From Candidatus Viadribacter manganicus (GTDB taxonomy: Bacteria; Pseudomonadota; Alphaproteobacteria; Caulobacterales; Aquidulcibacteraceae), in contig NZ_CP013244.1 of assembly GCF_001679665.1 (NCBI RefSeq), forward strand, positions 1,558,980-1,622,979: DNA of 64,000 nt, in the 5' to 3' direction. The translations under genes and the position numbers were made by a program. Below, one piece after another: positions 54,066 through 62,080 of this stretch; position 1 is the stretch's first letter, and each line of letters begins with the position of its first letter. Under the pieces are notes generated by a model, which was given only the letters and a program-made list of their open reading frames with translations, was not told the DNA's origin and made no database searches.

Positions 54066-55121
54066 TCATTCCTCGTCCGCGAAAATCTGAACGACAGGCG
54101 CGCCGCCGGCAGATTGCGAGGCGCGATACATGCCCGGCGAATTCATCGCCCAAGCGACGTTGCCGCGCCCGTCAAGCACGATAACGCCGCCATCACCGGC
54201 CACTCCATCGGTTCCCGTTGTGGCGCCAACTTCCGCGATAACGTGATCGGCGGCTTCCTGGGCGCTCTCGCGATTGAACTGCATGCGGGCGCAGATATCA
54301 CGCGCGACGCCAACGCGAATGAAGAACTCCCCCGTCCCGGTGGCGCTAACACCGCACACACCGTTCTGCGCGTAAGTGCCCGCGCCAATGATCGGCGCGT
54401 CGCCGACGCGGCCCCAGCGCTTGGCCGTCGTGCCGCCAGTGGAAGTGCCTGCCGCGATATTTCCGTGCGTGTCCAGCGCAACAACGCCGACCGTGCCGAA
54501 TTGGTGATCGTCAGGGTAACTAAGTTCCGCGCGCGGCGCCGGCGGCGCGCCCGCTGGACGCGGCGGCACCGGCAGATTGCTGGCGCGCAAATTCTGTTCG
54601 AGCTGCTGCCAACGGCGCTCGGTGAAGAAGTAAGACGGATCAACCGTCTCGAGATTGTGAGATCGGGCGAACGTCTCAGCCCCCTCGCCGATCAGCATCA
54701 CATGGCGCGAGCGCTCCATCACAGCGCGCGCGGCGCTGATGGGATGGCGAATAGTCGTAAGGCCGGCGACCGCGCCCGCAGCGCGCGTACGGCCATCCAT
54801 GATCGAGGCATCAAGCTCGTTGCGGCCCTGCGCCGTGAACACGGCCCCGCGGCCCGCATTGAAGAGCGGATCGTCTTCCATCTCATGGATGATGGCCTCA
54901 ACCGCATCCAGCGAAGAGCCGCCGCGATCGAGAATAGCGCCACCGGTCGTCAGTGCGCGCTGCATGGCCGCCCGGTATTGGGCTTCAAGCTCCGGCGTAA
55001 GGCTCGCACGCTCGATGACGCCAGCACCGCCGTGAACAACGAGCGACCAACGCGGCGCAGGCTCTGGCGCAGTAGCACAGGCGGCGAGGGCGAGCAGCGC
55101 CAGCGCGAGGAGGGAGCGCAT
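54066..55121 (-). CDS. Isoaspartyl peptidase/L-asparaginase, exported
   Basis: The 351-residue Ntn hydrolase has a lipoprotein signal (LLALALLALAAC) and HGGAGVIERA at the mature N-terminus. The autocleavage site is FGTVGVVALD, where the Thr becomes the nucleophile, followed by TSTGGTTAKRWGRVGDAPIIGAGTYA. It should release Asp or Asn from isoaspartyl peptides. It overlaps the hpd stop by one base, so it shares the tyrosine operon transcript. Confidence 0.92.
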   Translation of the reverse strand: MRSLLALALLALAACATAPEPAPRWSLVVHGGAGVIERASLTPELEAQYRAAMQRALTTGGAILDRGGSSLDAVEAIIHEMEDDPLFNAGRGAVFTAQGRNELDASIMDGRTRAAGAVAGLTTIRHPISAARAVMERSRHVMLIGEGAETFARSHNLETVDPSYFFTERRWQQLEQNLRASNLPVPPRPAGAPPAPRAELSYPDDHQFGTVGVVALDTHGNIAAGTSTGGTTAKRWGRVGDAPIIGAGTYAQNGVCGVSATGTGEFFIRVGVARDICARMQFNRESAQEAADHVIAEVGATTGTDGVAGDGGVIVLDGRGNVAWAMNSPGMYRASQSAGGAPVVQIFADEE

Positions 55122-56194
55122 CAGCTCGCCTTCAACACGCCGCGTTTGATCTGGTCTAGCTCGATACTCTCGAACAAGGCTTTGAAATTGCCCTCGCCGA
55201 AACCTTCATTGCCCTTGCGCTGAATGAACTCGAAGAAAATCGGACCAATCGCGTCCTTGCCGAAGATTTGCAGCAAGAGGCCCTGCCCTTCGCTCGGCGC
55301 GCCATCGATGAGAATGCGACGCTTGCGAAGCTCCTCGACCGGCTCGCCATGCCCTGGCAGGCGCTTATCGATGAGATCGAAATATGTCTCGATGGTGTCT
55401 TGCAGCTCGACGTTGCGCGCCTTCAGCCGATCGACGACGTCGTAAAGATTGTTCGTGCCGAAGGCCAAGTGCTGGATGCCTTCGCCCTTATAGCGCTGCA
55501 GATATTCCTCGATCTGATCGACTTTCTCGGGATCGCCTTTGCTCTCGTTGAGAGGAATGCGAATCTTGCCGTCCGGGCTCGTCATCGCCTTGGAGAACAG
55601 ACCGCTGACTTTGCCTTCGATGTCAAAATAGCGAATTTCGCGGAAGTTGAAGATCTTCTCGTAATAGTCCGCCCACGTCTTCATGTTGCCGCGGAAGACG
55701 TTGTGCGTGAGGTGATCGAGATAGGTGAGGCCAAGCGAATTCTTCGACTCGTCAGCCCCTTCAATCGGTTTGAAATCGATGTCGTAGATCGACTGCGCAC
55801 CGTAACGATCGACAAGATAGATGTAGGCGCCGCCAATGCCCTTGATGGCGGGAATGTTGAGCTCCATCGGCCCAACTTTGCCTTCGACAGGCTCGGCGCC
55901 GCGTTTCACGGCTTCGCGCAACGCGTGCTGAGCATCTTTCACACGGAAAGCCATCGCGTTCGCTGAGGGTCCGTGCGCCTCGCGGAAATCAGCGGCTTGG
56001 CCCGCCGGCTCCATGTTGAGAATAAAATTGATGTCGTTCTGCTTGTAACGAATGACATTCTTGCTGCGATGCATGGCCACCGCGGTGAAGCCGATTTGTT
56101 CGAAATACGCGGCAAGCTTTTCTGGTTCGGGCGAGGTGAATTCGACGAACTCAAATCCATCGGTCCCAATCGGATTCTCGAACAAATCGGCCAT
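55121..56194 (-). CDS. hpd: 4-Hydroxyphenylpyruvate dioxygenase
   Basis: The 357-residue iron enzyme turns 4-hydroxyphenylpyruvate into homogentisate. Two VOC domains are visible, with ligands in YLDHLTHNV (His), GIQHLAFGTNN (His) and FFEFIQRKG (Glu). The C-terminal region GLLLQIFGKDAIGPIFFEF is typical. The ATG at 56194 has GAGGAAACG upstream; an earlier in-frame start adds nine residues. A MarR gene is divergent across 52 bp. Confidence 0.95.
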   Translation of the reverse strand: MADLFENPIGTDGFEFVEFTSPEPEKLAAYFEQIGFTAVAMHRSKNVIRYKQNDINFILNMEPAGQAADFREAHGPSANAMAFRVKDAQHALREAVKRGAEPVEGKVGPMELNIPAIKGIGGAYIYLVDRYGAQSIYDIDFKPIEGADESKNSLGLTYLDHLTHNVFRGNMKTWADYYEKIFNFREIRYFDIEGKVSGLFSKAMTSPDGKIRIPLNESKGDPEKVDQIEEYLQRYKGEGIQHLAFGTNNLYDVVDRLKARNVELQDTIETYFDLIDKRLPGHGEPVEELRKRRILIDGAPSEGQGLLLQIFGKDAIGPIFFEFIQRKGNEGFGEGNFKALFESIELDQIKRGVLKAS

Positions 56195-56230
56195 GGCGTT
56201 TCCTCGAAGCTTGCGTTTCATTGGGATTTA

Positions 56231-56244
56231 GTTTCATCTGAAAC
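56231..56244. promoter_or_regulatory. Palindrome between hpd and the marR gene
   Basis: GTTTCA-TC-TGAAAC is a perfect 14-bp inverted repeat, 3 bp before the MarR start and in the hpd leader. Flanking TTGG and CCAA extend the symmetry loosely. It is a likely MarR operator controlling both genes. Confidence 0.7.
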
Positions 56245-56246
56245 CA

Positions 56247-56723
56247 ATGGCAAGCGCAAAGCGAAAACCAACGGCTGGATCGTCCGGGGAATTGCTGGTT
56301 CTGGAGGAATTCCTTCCCTACCGGCTCTCTATCCTCTCAAACCGCGTCAGCCGCGCCATCGCGGCGCGCTATGCGAAGACTTTCGACCTCACCATCCCCG
56401 AATGGCGGATCATCGCCGTGTTGGGGCGTCGCCCTGGATTGACTGCCAAGGAAGTCGCCGAAGCAACGGAGATGGATAAGGTCGCCGTCTCGCGCGCCGT
56501 GGGGAAGCTGGTCGAATCAAGACGCGTTGCGGCGCGCGCAGATCGTGACGATGCGCGCCGGCAAATCCTGTCACTCACGGCGCAAGGCGAAAGCGTGCAC
56601 GCGCGCATTGCGCCGATCGCGTTGGAGAGCGAGCAACGATTGGTAGCAGCGCTCGACAAGCGCGAACGCGAACAGCTCGATGACCTGCTGGACCGATTGC
56701 TCGACACAGCGAAAGGCCTCTGA
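56247..56723 (+). CDS. MarR-family repressor
   Basis: The 158-residue protein has a winged helix (TIPEWRIIAVLGRRPGLTAKEVAEATEMDKVAVSRAVGKLVESRRVAARADRDDARRQILSLT) flanked by dimerisation helices. Divergent from hpd with a palindrome in between, it probably represses tyrosine catabolism and responds to homogentisate or a related acid. Confidence 0.9.
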   Translation: MASAKRKPTAGSSGELLVLEEFLPYRLSILSNRVSRAIAARYAKTFDLTIPEWRIIAVLGRRPGLTAKEVAEATEMDKVAVSRAVGKLVESRRVAARADRDDARRQILSLTAQGESVHARIAPIALESEQRLVAALDKREREQLDDLLDRLLDTAKGL

Positions 56724-56810
56724 AGTTCCCGCGGGAGTTCCGCCCAGGAACGAAGTTCGTGCTGATACGTAGCCTTGGTGGCTCTGTGGCAACGCCAAGG
56801 AGCACAACAC

Positions 56811-57257
56811 ATGACAAAGTTCCAAATGCTTGCCGCAGCAGCGGTCGCGGCTCTGACGGCGGCGTGCGCCCTCACTCAAACCACGCAAGCTGAAACACAA
56901 TCGCTGACGGCGACAAGTTCGACGGCAACACCGGCGCCCGCCGCGCAGCCCGCACCGCCAGCGCAAATAGCGCAAGCTACACCAGCGCCAACCACGCCCG
57001 TCGCGCCGACGAATTTTACTGACGACCAATTGCGCTCGTTCGCGCGCGCTGCGATCGAGATCGATCCGATCAGCCGCACGCTTTCAGCAGCAACGCCCGA
57101 GCAGCAAACCGCCGCCGCCGAGCAGATCCGCCAAATTCTGGCGCGCAACGGCATCGATAGCGCCACATACAACGCCATCGCCGCTCAAGCGCAGCGCGAC
57201 CCGGCGTTTGCTTCACGCATCGCCTCGCTCAATCGCACCGACCCAAGCAACGGCTAA
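56811..57257 (+). CDS. DUF4168-like exported protein
   Basis: The 148-residue product has a signal of lipoprotein type (AAAAVAALTAAC), a Thr/Ala/Pro-rich linker, and a DUF4168-like helical domain (FTDDQLRSFARAAIEIDPI..AAEQIRQILARNGIDSATYNAIAAQAQRDPAFASRI). Function unknown. AAGGAG precedes the ATG at 56811. It ends one base before the convergent dehydrogenase gene. Confidence 0.78.
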   Translation: MTKFQMLAAAAVAALTAACALTQTTQAETQSLTATSSTATPAPAAQPAPPAQIAQATPAPTTPVAPTNFTDDQLRSFARAAIEIDPISRTLSAATPEQQTAAAEQIRQILARNGIDSATYNAIAAQAQRDPAFASRIASLNRTDPSNG

Positions 57258-58463
57258 CTACGATTGAGGAGTCAGCCTCAGGATGCGGCCGTTGTCTTCA
57301 TCGGTGACGATCCATATTGCGCCGTCTTCGCTTTCGGCAAGGTCGCGAATGCGGCCAACACCGAGAGCGAAGCGCTCCTCGCCTGTGACCCGCTCGCCGT
57401 CGATATCGAGCCGCACGAGCGCCTGCGTATCCAAGCCCGCAATCAACACATCACCGCGCCACGGAAAGAGCCCGCCGCGATAAAAATCCATATCGCCAGG
57501 CGCTATCACCGGATCCCAATAATAGATCGGTTGTTCCATGCCTTCGCGCGCCGATGTCTCGTGCTGCGGCGCACCGTTGTAGTCGATGCCATAGCCGATG
57601 ATCGGCCAACCATAATTCAGGCCGGCACGCGGAATATTAAGTTCATCGCCGCCGCGCGGACCATGCTCGACGATCCACAACTTGCCAGTGTCCGGGTTGA
57701 GGTCGGCGCCCTGCACATTGCGATGACCGTACGACCAGTTTTGTGGCAAGGCGTCCGCGCGTCCTACGAACGGATTGTCGGGAGGCACACTTCCGTCGGC
57801 ATTAATGCGTACGATCTTACCGAGATGCGTTGAAAGATCCTGCGCCAGAACGCGCGATGCCGGGCGCTGACGTTCGCCGAGTGTGATGTAGAGATGCCCC
57901 GCACGATCGAACACGAGCCGCGAACCGTAGTGACCGCCTGTATCGCGAGCCGGTAGCTGACGGAAAATCACCTGCACCTGCTCAACGCGCCGCAAATCAT
58001 CGGTGAGACGGCCGCGCGCGACACTGGTGCCGCGCCCACCATCACGCGGCTCCGCGTAGCTCCAATAGATCATGCGATCTGTCGCGAAGTCCAGCCCAAG
58101 CACAACGTCGAGTAAACCGCCCTGACCTTGCACATGCACGCGCGGCAATCCCTGCACCGGATTTGAGATCGCGCCCTCGCGGGTCACCACACGCAGCCGC
58201 CCGGCGCGTTCAGTCACGAGCATACGGCCATCAGGCAGGAACACGATCGCCCACGGATGATCCAAGCCACTGGCGATTTCCTCAGCATTGATACGCACGC
58301 CGCTCAGTGCTTCTGGCGCGCGGGTCTGCCCCTCAAACGCCGGCGTGAAACTCGAGTGCGGCGCACCTTGCGCAACAGGATGCACAGCTTGCTGCTGGCC
58401 ATTGCTCGGCGAGCCCGTGCATGCGGCGAAAATGACAATCGTTGCAAAAATCAAGGCGCGCAT
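57258..58463 (-). CDS. PQQ-type sugar dehydrogenase (YliI/Gdh-like) lipoprotein
   Basis: The 401-residue protein has a lipoprotein signal (FATIVIFAAC) and a six-bladed propeller of the glucose/sorbosone dehydrogenase family. Marks: GLDHPWAIVFLPDGRMLVTER, QGQGGLLDVVLG, GGHYGSRLVFDRAGHLYITLGER, WSYGHRNVQGADLNPDTGKLWIVEHGPRGGDELN. It should oxidise aldose sugars in the periplasm with PQQ; no PQQ synthesis genes are in the window. Confidence 0.93.
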   Translation of the reverse strand: MRALIFATIVIFAACTGSPSNGQQQAVHPVAQGAPHSSFTPAFEGQTRAPEALSGVRINAEEIASGLDHPWAIVFLPDGRMLVTERAGRLRVVTREGAISNPVQGLPRVHVQGQGGLLDVVLGLDFATDRMIYWSYAEPRDGGRGTSVARGRLTDDLRRVEQVQVIFRQLPARDTGGHYGSRLVFDRAGHLYITLGERQRPASRVLAQDLSTHLGKIVRINADGSVPPDNPFVGRADALPQNWSYGHRNVQGADLNPDTGKLWIVEHGPRGGDELNIPRAGLNYGWPIIGYGIDYNGAPQHETSAREGMEQPIYYWDPVIAPGDMDFYRGGLFPWRGDVLIAGLDTQALVRLDIDGERVTGEERFALGVGRIRDLAESEDGAIWIVTDEDNGRILRLTPQS

Positions 58464-58596
58464 GGTGTGCTTCCATTACCCTTACTGAGCGAAAGAAAGT
58501 TAGCGCGCGCGCTTTGCCTTGCCAGCGCCGTTTTCTCTCGCCACCTCACCTTTCCTGGCGTTAACATGGACCTGCTGGGGACAGCGGGACGGCAAT

Positions 58597-59220
58597 TTGG
58601 CGGACGTTTTCATTTCCTGTTCGCGACTGGATCGCGATCGCGTTAAGCCCATTGCTGAGCGGCTAAGCTCGCTTGGCTATTCTGTGTGGTGGGGACCACG
58701 CGACGAGCACACCCGCGCTGACGAAATCGAACGGCAATTTGCCGAGGCGCGCGCGGTCGTGACGGTGTGGAGCGAAAACGCGCAGAATTCGTCCTGGGTG
58801 CTGGCGCAATCAGCGCGCGCCCTCGACGAGGAAAAACTACTGCAGATGCGGCTCGACAATTTCCGCCTTCCCGCTCCGTTCGAGACACTGAAGGTCGCGG
58901 AACTTCATAGCGGCAAGAGTGAGTGGGGCATGCTGGAAGCGGCGCTTGCCGGCCTCGTGCGCGAACAACGCCCGCTTGACCCGATCGACCACCGCGCGTT
59001 GCAGAATGCGCAGCCAAATCTTGTCGCCGCGCCACGGCTTTTGCTTACGGCCGCCACGATCGCGCTCGTCGCTTTTTCCGGCGCGGTGACGGCCGCCTAT
59101 AACGGCGTCATGCGGACCGACCAATTGCAGCTCGCGATGCTCGGCGTTCTCGTTGTCGGCGCACTCGGCACGATCGTGGCCGGGCAGCGGTTATTCTCCA
59201 TTCGGCGCGCGGGAGGTTAA
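58597..59220 (+). CDS. TIR-domain membrane protein, catalytic Glu missing
   Basis: The protein (207 residues from the TTG at 58597) starts at once with a TIR domain: ADVFISCSRLDRDRVKPIAERLSSLGYSVWWGP, then EARAVVTVWSENAQNSSWVLAQSARAL. The NAD-cleaving TIR glutamate normally follows SxWVxxE; here the sequence is SSWVLAQ, so Gln replaces it. Two membrane helices end the protein (LLLTAATIALVAFSGAVTAAY, LAMLGVLVVGALGTIVAG). A longer open frame starts at 58519, but its extra residues look unlike protein. The next gene lies 6 bp away. Confidence 0.78.
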   Translation: MADVFISCSRLDRDRVKPIAERLSSLGYSVWWGPRDEHTRADEIERQFAEARAVVTVWSENAQNSSWVLAQSARALDEEKLLQMRLDNFRLPAPFETLKVAELHSGKSEWGMLEAALAGLVREQRPLDPIDHRALQNAQPNLVAAPRLLLTAATIALVAFSGAVTAAYNGVMRTDQLQLAMLGVLVVGALGTIVAGQRLFSIRRAGG

Positions 59221-59226
59221 GCGCGC

Positions 59227-59985
59227 ATGCCGAAATCCGTTCTCAGCGGCTTCGTCACCAGCACGCGCGCTTTGCTCGTGGCGCAATTGGTTGTGTGCGT
59301 CGGCGCAATCGCGCTTGCCGGCTGGACATTGAGCGTCACCGGCCAGGTGCTGCGCGAACGCAATCGCTTGCAGGAGCGCGTCATCCAGCTGGAAGAAGCG
59401 ATGGCGGCAAGCGGCGTCATCGCACCGCCGCCAACGGCAGTCGTCGCCGCGCCGACGCCAAGCGACGCCGCCTATCCCGGCTCAATCGCCAACGCGCGTC
59501 CGCCGACCAGCGACGCCGCGCCGAACACTGCCTCCGCCGAAGCGGACCCGCGCAACATTGGCAGTGTCATCAACAGCCTCTTCGGACCGGCGCCGCCACT
59601 CAGCACAGTTGTGATCCACGTGCGTTCGCAAGCCGATCTTGCCGCCGCCGAAGCCATCGCGAGGGCTTTGCAATCCGAAAGCGTGCGCGCGCTGATCAAC
59701 GTCATGACCGCCAGCGATCAGCGTCCCTCCGGCTATGCTTATTTCGACGGCCGCCAAAGCCGCGCCGCGGCTGACATCGTTGCGCGTTTCCACGACCTCG
59801 CGCGCGAGCAACAGGTCGCGCAATGGTCAGCGCAGTTGCGCGGGACGGCGCTCCCGGCAGTCGGCGAATACACAGCGGACCGGCTCGACATCGTACTGCC
59901 GCCGCTGCCGCTGCCGCTGCCGCCGCCACCACCGCCGCCGGTTGAGACGCCCGCCACCACCGTCGCCATTACCCCCCAGCCGTAG
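59227..59985 (+). CDS. Membrane-anchored coiled-coil protein, Pro-rich tail
   Basis: The 252-residue product has one membrane helix (ALLVAQLVVCVGAIALAGWTLSV), a short coiled coil (QVLRERNRLQERVIQLEEAMA) and a small alpha-beta domain (STVVIHVRSQADLAAAEAIARALQSESVRALINVMTA). A proline-rich tail (LPLPPPPPPPVETP) ends the protein. Family not recognised. It lies 6 bp after the TIR gene and is likely its partner. Confidence 0.6.
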   Translation: MPKSVLSGFVTSTRALLVAQLVVCVGAIALAGWTLSVTGQVLRERNRLQERVIQLEEAMAASGVIAPPPTAVVAAPTPSDAAYPGSIANARPPTSDAAPNTASAEADPRNIGSVINSLFGPAPPLSTVVIHVRSQADLAAAEAIARALQSESVRALINVMTASDQRPSGYAYFDGRQSRAAADIVARFHDLAREQQVAQWSAQLRGTALPAVGEYTADRLDIVLPPLPLPLPPPPPPPVETPATTVAITPQP

Positions 59986-60033
59986 CGGTTGAGCTGCCTT
60001 GCTTCCGCCAACAGAGCGGGTGAAAAGCCGGGT

Positions 60034-60687
60034 GTGACAACCGCCGCCGGTTCAGCCTTCGATCTCGCCTGGGAGCCCAAACGGGCGCTCACGCTCAAGG
60101 CCGCGCGCCGCCGCTCGCGCCTGATCGCGGCGTTGCGCCGGTTTTTCGTGGCCGGCGCGGGCGCCTCATTCGCCGCTGTCTTCGTTTTCATGGCGCTTCA
60201 CGCCATCCAGGGCGGCTTTAACGCAGGCCAGTACGCCGCCGCCGAGCCGCTGCGGATGATCAACCCCCGCTTCATCGGCCGGACCGAAAACGGCGGCCCC
60301 TACCAGCTTTCGGCTGAAATGGCCGAGCGGGCCGTCGGCGAGAACCAGCCGATTGAGCTCGTCGCCCCAGTTTATCGGACCGAAGCCGGAACGATTATGC
60401 TGGCCCCGCGCGGCATCTACGACGAGCGCGCCCAGACCGTGATTTTCGACGGCGAGGTCCTGTTCTCGGACAGAAACGGAAACCGGTTCACGACCCCCAA
60501 CATGGTCGTCGACCTGGAAAAAGGCACACTGACCGGCCGAGGTGGGGTCACCGGCGCCGGGCCACTTGGCGTGCTCCAGGCCGGAAGTTATGAATTACGC
60601 GACAGCGACCGTGCTTTGGTGCTGGGCGGCGGGGTCCGGGGACAGATCCCGGACCGTGAACAACAGAATGGGGAGACGCCGCAATGA
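60034..60687 (+). CDS. lptC: LptC, lipopolysaccharide transport bridge protein
   Basis: The 217-residue inner-membrane protein has one membrane helix (FFVAGAGASFAAVFVFMALHAI) and the beta-jellyroll of LptC (YDERAQTVIFDGEVLFSDRNGNRFTTPNMVVDLEKGTLTGRGGVTGAG). It hands LPS from LptB2FG to LptA. The GTG start is a choice between it and a TTG 45 bp upstream. The lptA start overlaps its stop by 4 bp. Confidence 0.88.
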   Translation: MTTAAGSAFDLAWEPKRALTLKAARRRSRLIAALRRFFVAGAGASFAAVFVFMALHAIQGGFNAGQYAAAEPLRMINPRFIGRTENGGPYQLSAEMAERAVGENQPIELVAPVYRTEAGTIMLAPRGIYDERAQTVIFDGEVLFSDRNGNRFTTPNMVVDLEKGTLTGRGGVTGAGPLGVLQAGSYELRDSDRALVLGGGVRGQIPDREQQNGETPQ

Positions 60688-61247
60688 GGCCCGTGAGCTT
60701 TTTCGTCGCCGCTGGCGCCTTCGTGCTCGCGGCCTTCGCGGCCGCACCTGCCCACGCTCAGCTGAGCGAAGGCGGCGGCCCGGTTTCGTACTCCGCCAAC
60801 AATCTCGAATACTTCGATAGCGAACGCCGCCTCGTGCTCGTGGGCGACGTCGATATCGTTCAAAACGATGCGCGCCTGCGGGCCGATCGCATCACGCTTT
60901 TCTTCAGCGGCAGCAGCGGCGCGTCCAGCAATGGCGGCCCCTCGCAGCAAGGTCTCGCCTCCGGCGACATCGAGCGCATGATCGCTGAAGGCGAGGTCTA
61001 TTATATCCGCCCGTCACAAGACGCCCGCGGCGATCGCGCCGAATACAATGTCGCCCAAGACAGCGTGACCTTCACCGGAAACGTCATAGTGATGTCCGAC
61101 GAGAACGTCATTCGCGGCAACACTCTGGTGCTGCAAATCGGCTCGCGCCGGACCACGATCCGTCCAGGCGCCGGCCAGCGGGTCCGCGGCGTGTTCGTCC
61201 CCAGCGAGGGCGGCCAGCAACCGGCACAGGGCAATCGTCCACAGTGA
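60684..61247 (+). CDS. lptA: LptA, periplasmic LPS transport protein
   Basis: The 187-residue protein has a signal peptide (cleavage after AAPAHAQ) and an OstA/LptA jellyroll (VSYSANNLEYFDSERRLVLVGDVDIVQNDARLRADRITLFF, VTFTGNVIVMSDENVIRGNTLVLQI). It carries LPS across the periplasm. An Arg/Gln-rich tail follows the fold. Confidence 0.93.
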   Translation: MRPVSFFVAAGAFVLAAFAAAPAHAQLSEGGGPVSYSANNLEYFDSERRLVLVGDVDIVQNDARLRADRITLFFSGSSGASSNGGPSQQGLASGDIERMIAEGEVYYIRPSQDARGDRAEYNVAQDSVTFTGNVIVMSDENVIRGNTLVLQIGSRRTTIRPGAGQRVRGVFVPSEGGQQPAQGNRPQ

Positions 61248-61299
61248 CGGCCCCTTTCACCCCCAAGGGTTCACTAATTCTTAGCGCCGGCGGGTCGAA

Positions 61300-62067
61300 A
61301 TGAGCCCCGAGGGCACGGCACGCCGTTCGGCTCAGCCCGAGACCACCCAAGGTGGTCTTGGCGCGGTTCGGATCGCCAAAGCGTATCGCGGCCGCCAGGT
61401 GGTGAAGGACGTTTCGCTCTTCCTCCGCCGTGGCGAGGTCGTCGGTCTGTTGGGCCCCAACGGAGCAGGCAAAACCACCTGCTTCTATATGATCACGGGG
61501 CTCGTACGCGTGGACCAGGGGCAAATCTTGTTGGACGGCCAAGACGTCACAACACTGCCTATGTACCAGCGCGCCCGGCTTGGCGTGGGCTACCTCCCAC
61601 AAGAGCCGTCGATTTTCCGTGGTCTGACCGTCGAACAGAACGTGATGTCTGTCGTCGAGTTGAGTGAGCGCTCTCACTCAAAGCGCCGGGAGATCGTAAA
61701 CGGTCTGCTCGCCGAACTGCGCGTCGACCACTTGAAAGACGCGCCGGCCTCCGCCCTCTCGGGCGGCGAACGGCGCCGGGTTGAAATTGCGCGGGCTCTG
61801 GCGACCAGGCCGTCCTTCATGCTGTTGGACGAGCCTTTCGCCGGTATCGACCCGCTCGCCATCAACGACATCCGAGAGCTGATCACGTTCCTGAAGGATC
61901 GCGGCCTCGGCATTTTGATCACCGACCACAATGTGCGCGAAACGCTGCAGATCGTGGATCGGGCTTCGATCATGTTCGACGGTGAAGTGATGTTCGAGGG
62001 CACGCCCAACGAGGTGCTCTCGGATCGGACCGTGCGCGAAAGGTATCTCGGCAAAGATTTCAACTAA
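61300..62067 (+). CDS. lptB: LptB, LPS export ATPase
   Basis: The 255-residue ABC ATPase has Walker A GPNGAGKTT, the signature LSGGERRRVEIARAL, Walker B SFMLLDEPFAGIDP and the switch ITDHNVRETL. It powers LPS extraction with LptF and LptG, which are not in the window. It lies in the usual alphaproteobacterial order before rpoN. Confidence 0.97.
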   Translation: MSPEGTARRSAQPETTQGGLGAVRIAKAYRGRQVVKDVSLFLRRGEVVGLLGPNGAGKTTCFYMITGLVRVDQGQILLDGQDVTTLPMYQRARLGVGYLPQEPSIFRGLTVEQNVMSVVELSERSHSKRREIVNGLLAELRVDHLKDAPASALSGGERRRVEIARALATRPSFMLLDEPFAGIDPLAINDIRELITFLKDRGLGILITDHNVRETLQIVDRASIMFDGEVMFEGTPNEVLSDRTVRERYLGKDFN

Positions 62068-62080
62068 CGGTGGCCCGCCC

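Noticed and set aside
54042..55223. 393-residue plus-strand open frame
   Set aside because: It lies antisense to the asparaginase-like gene, whose active-site motifs are clear.
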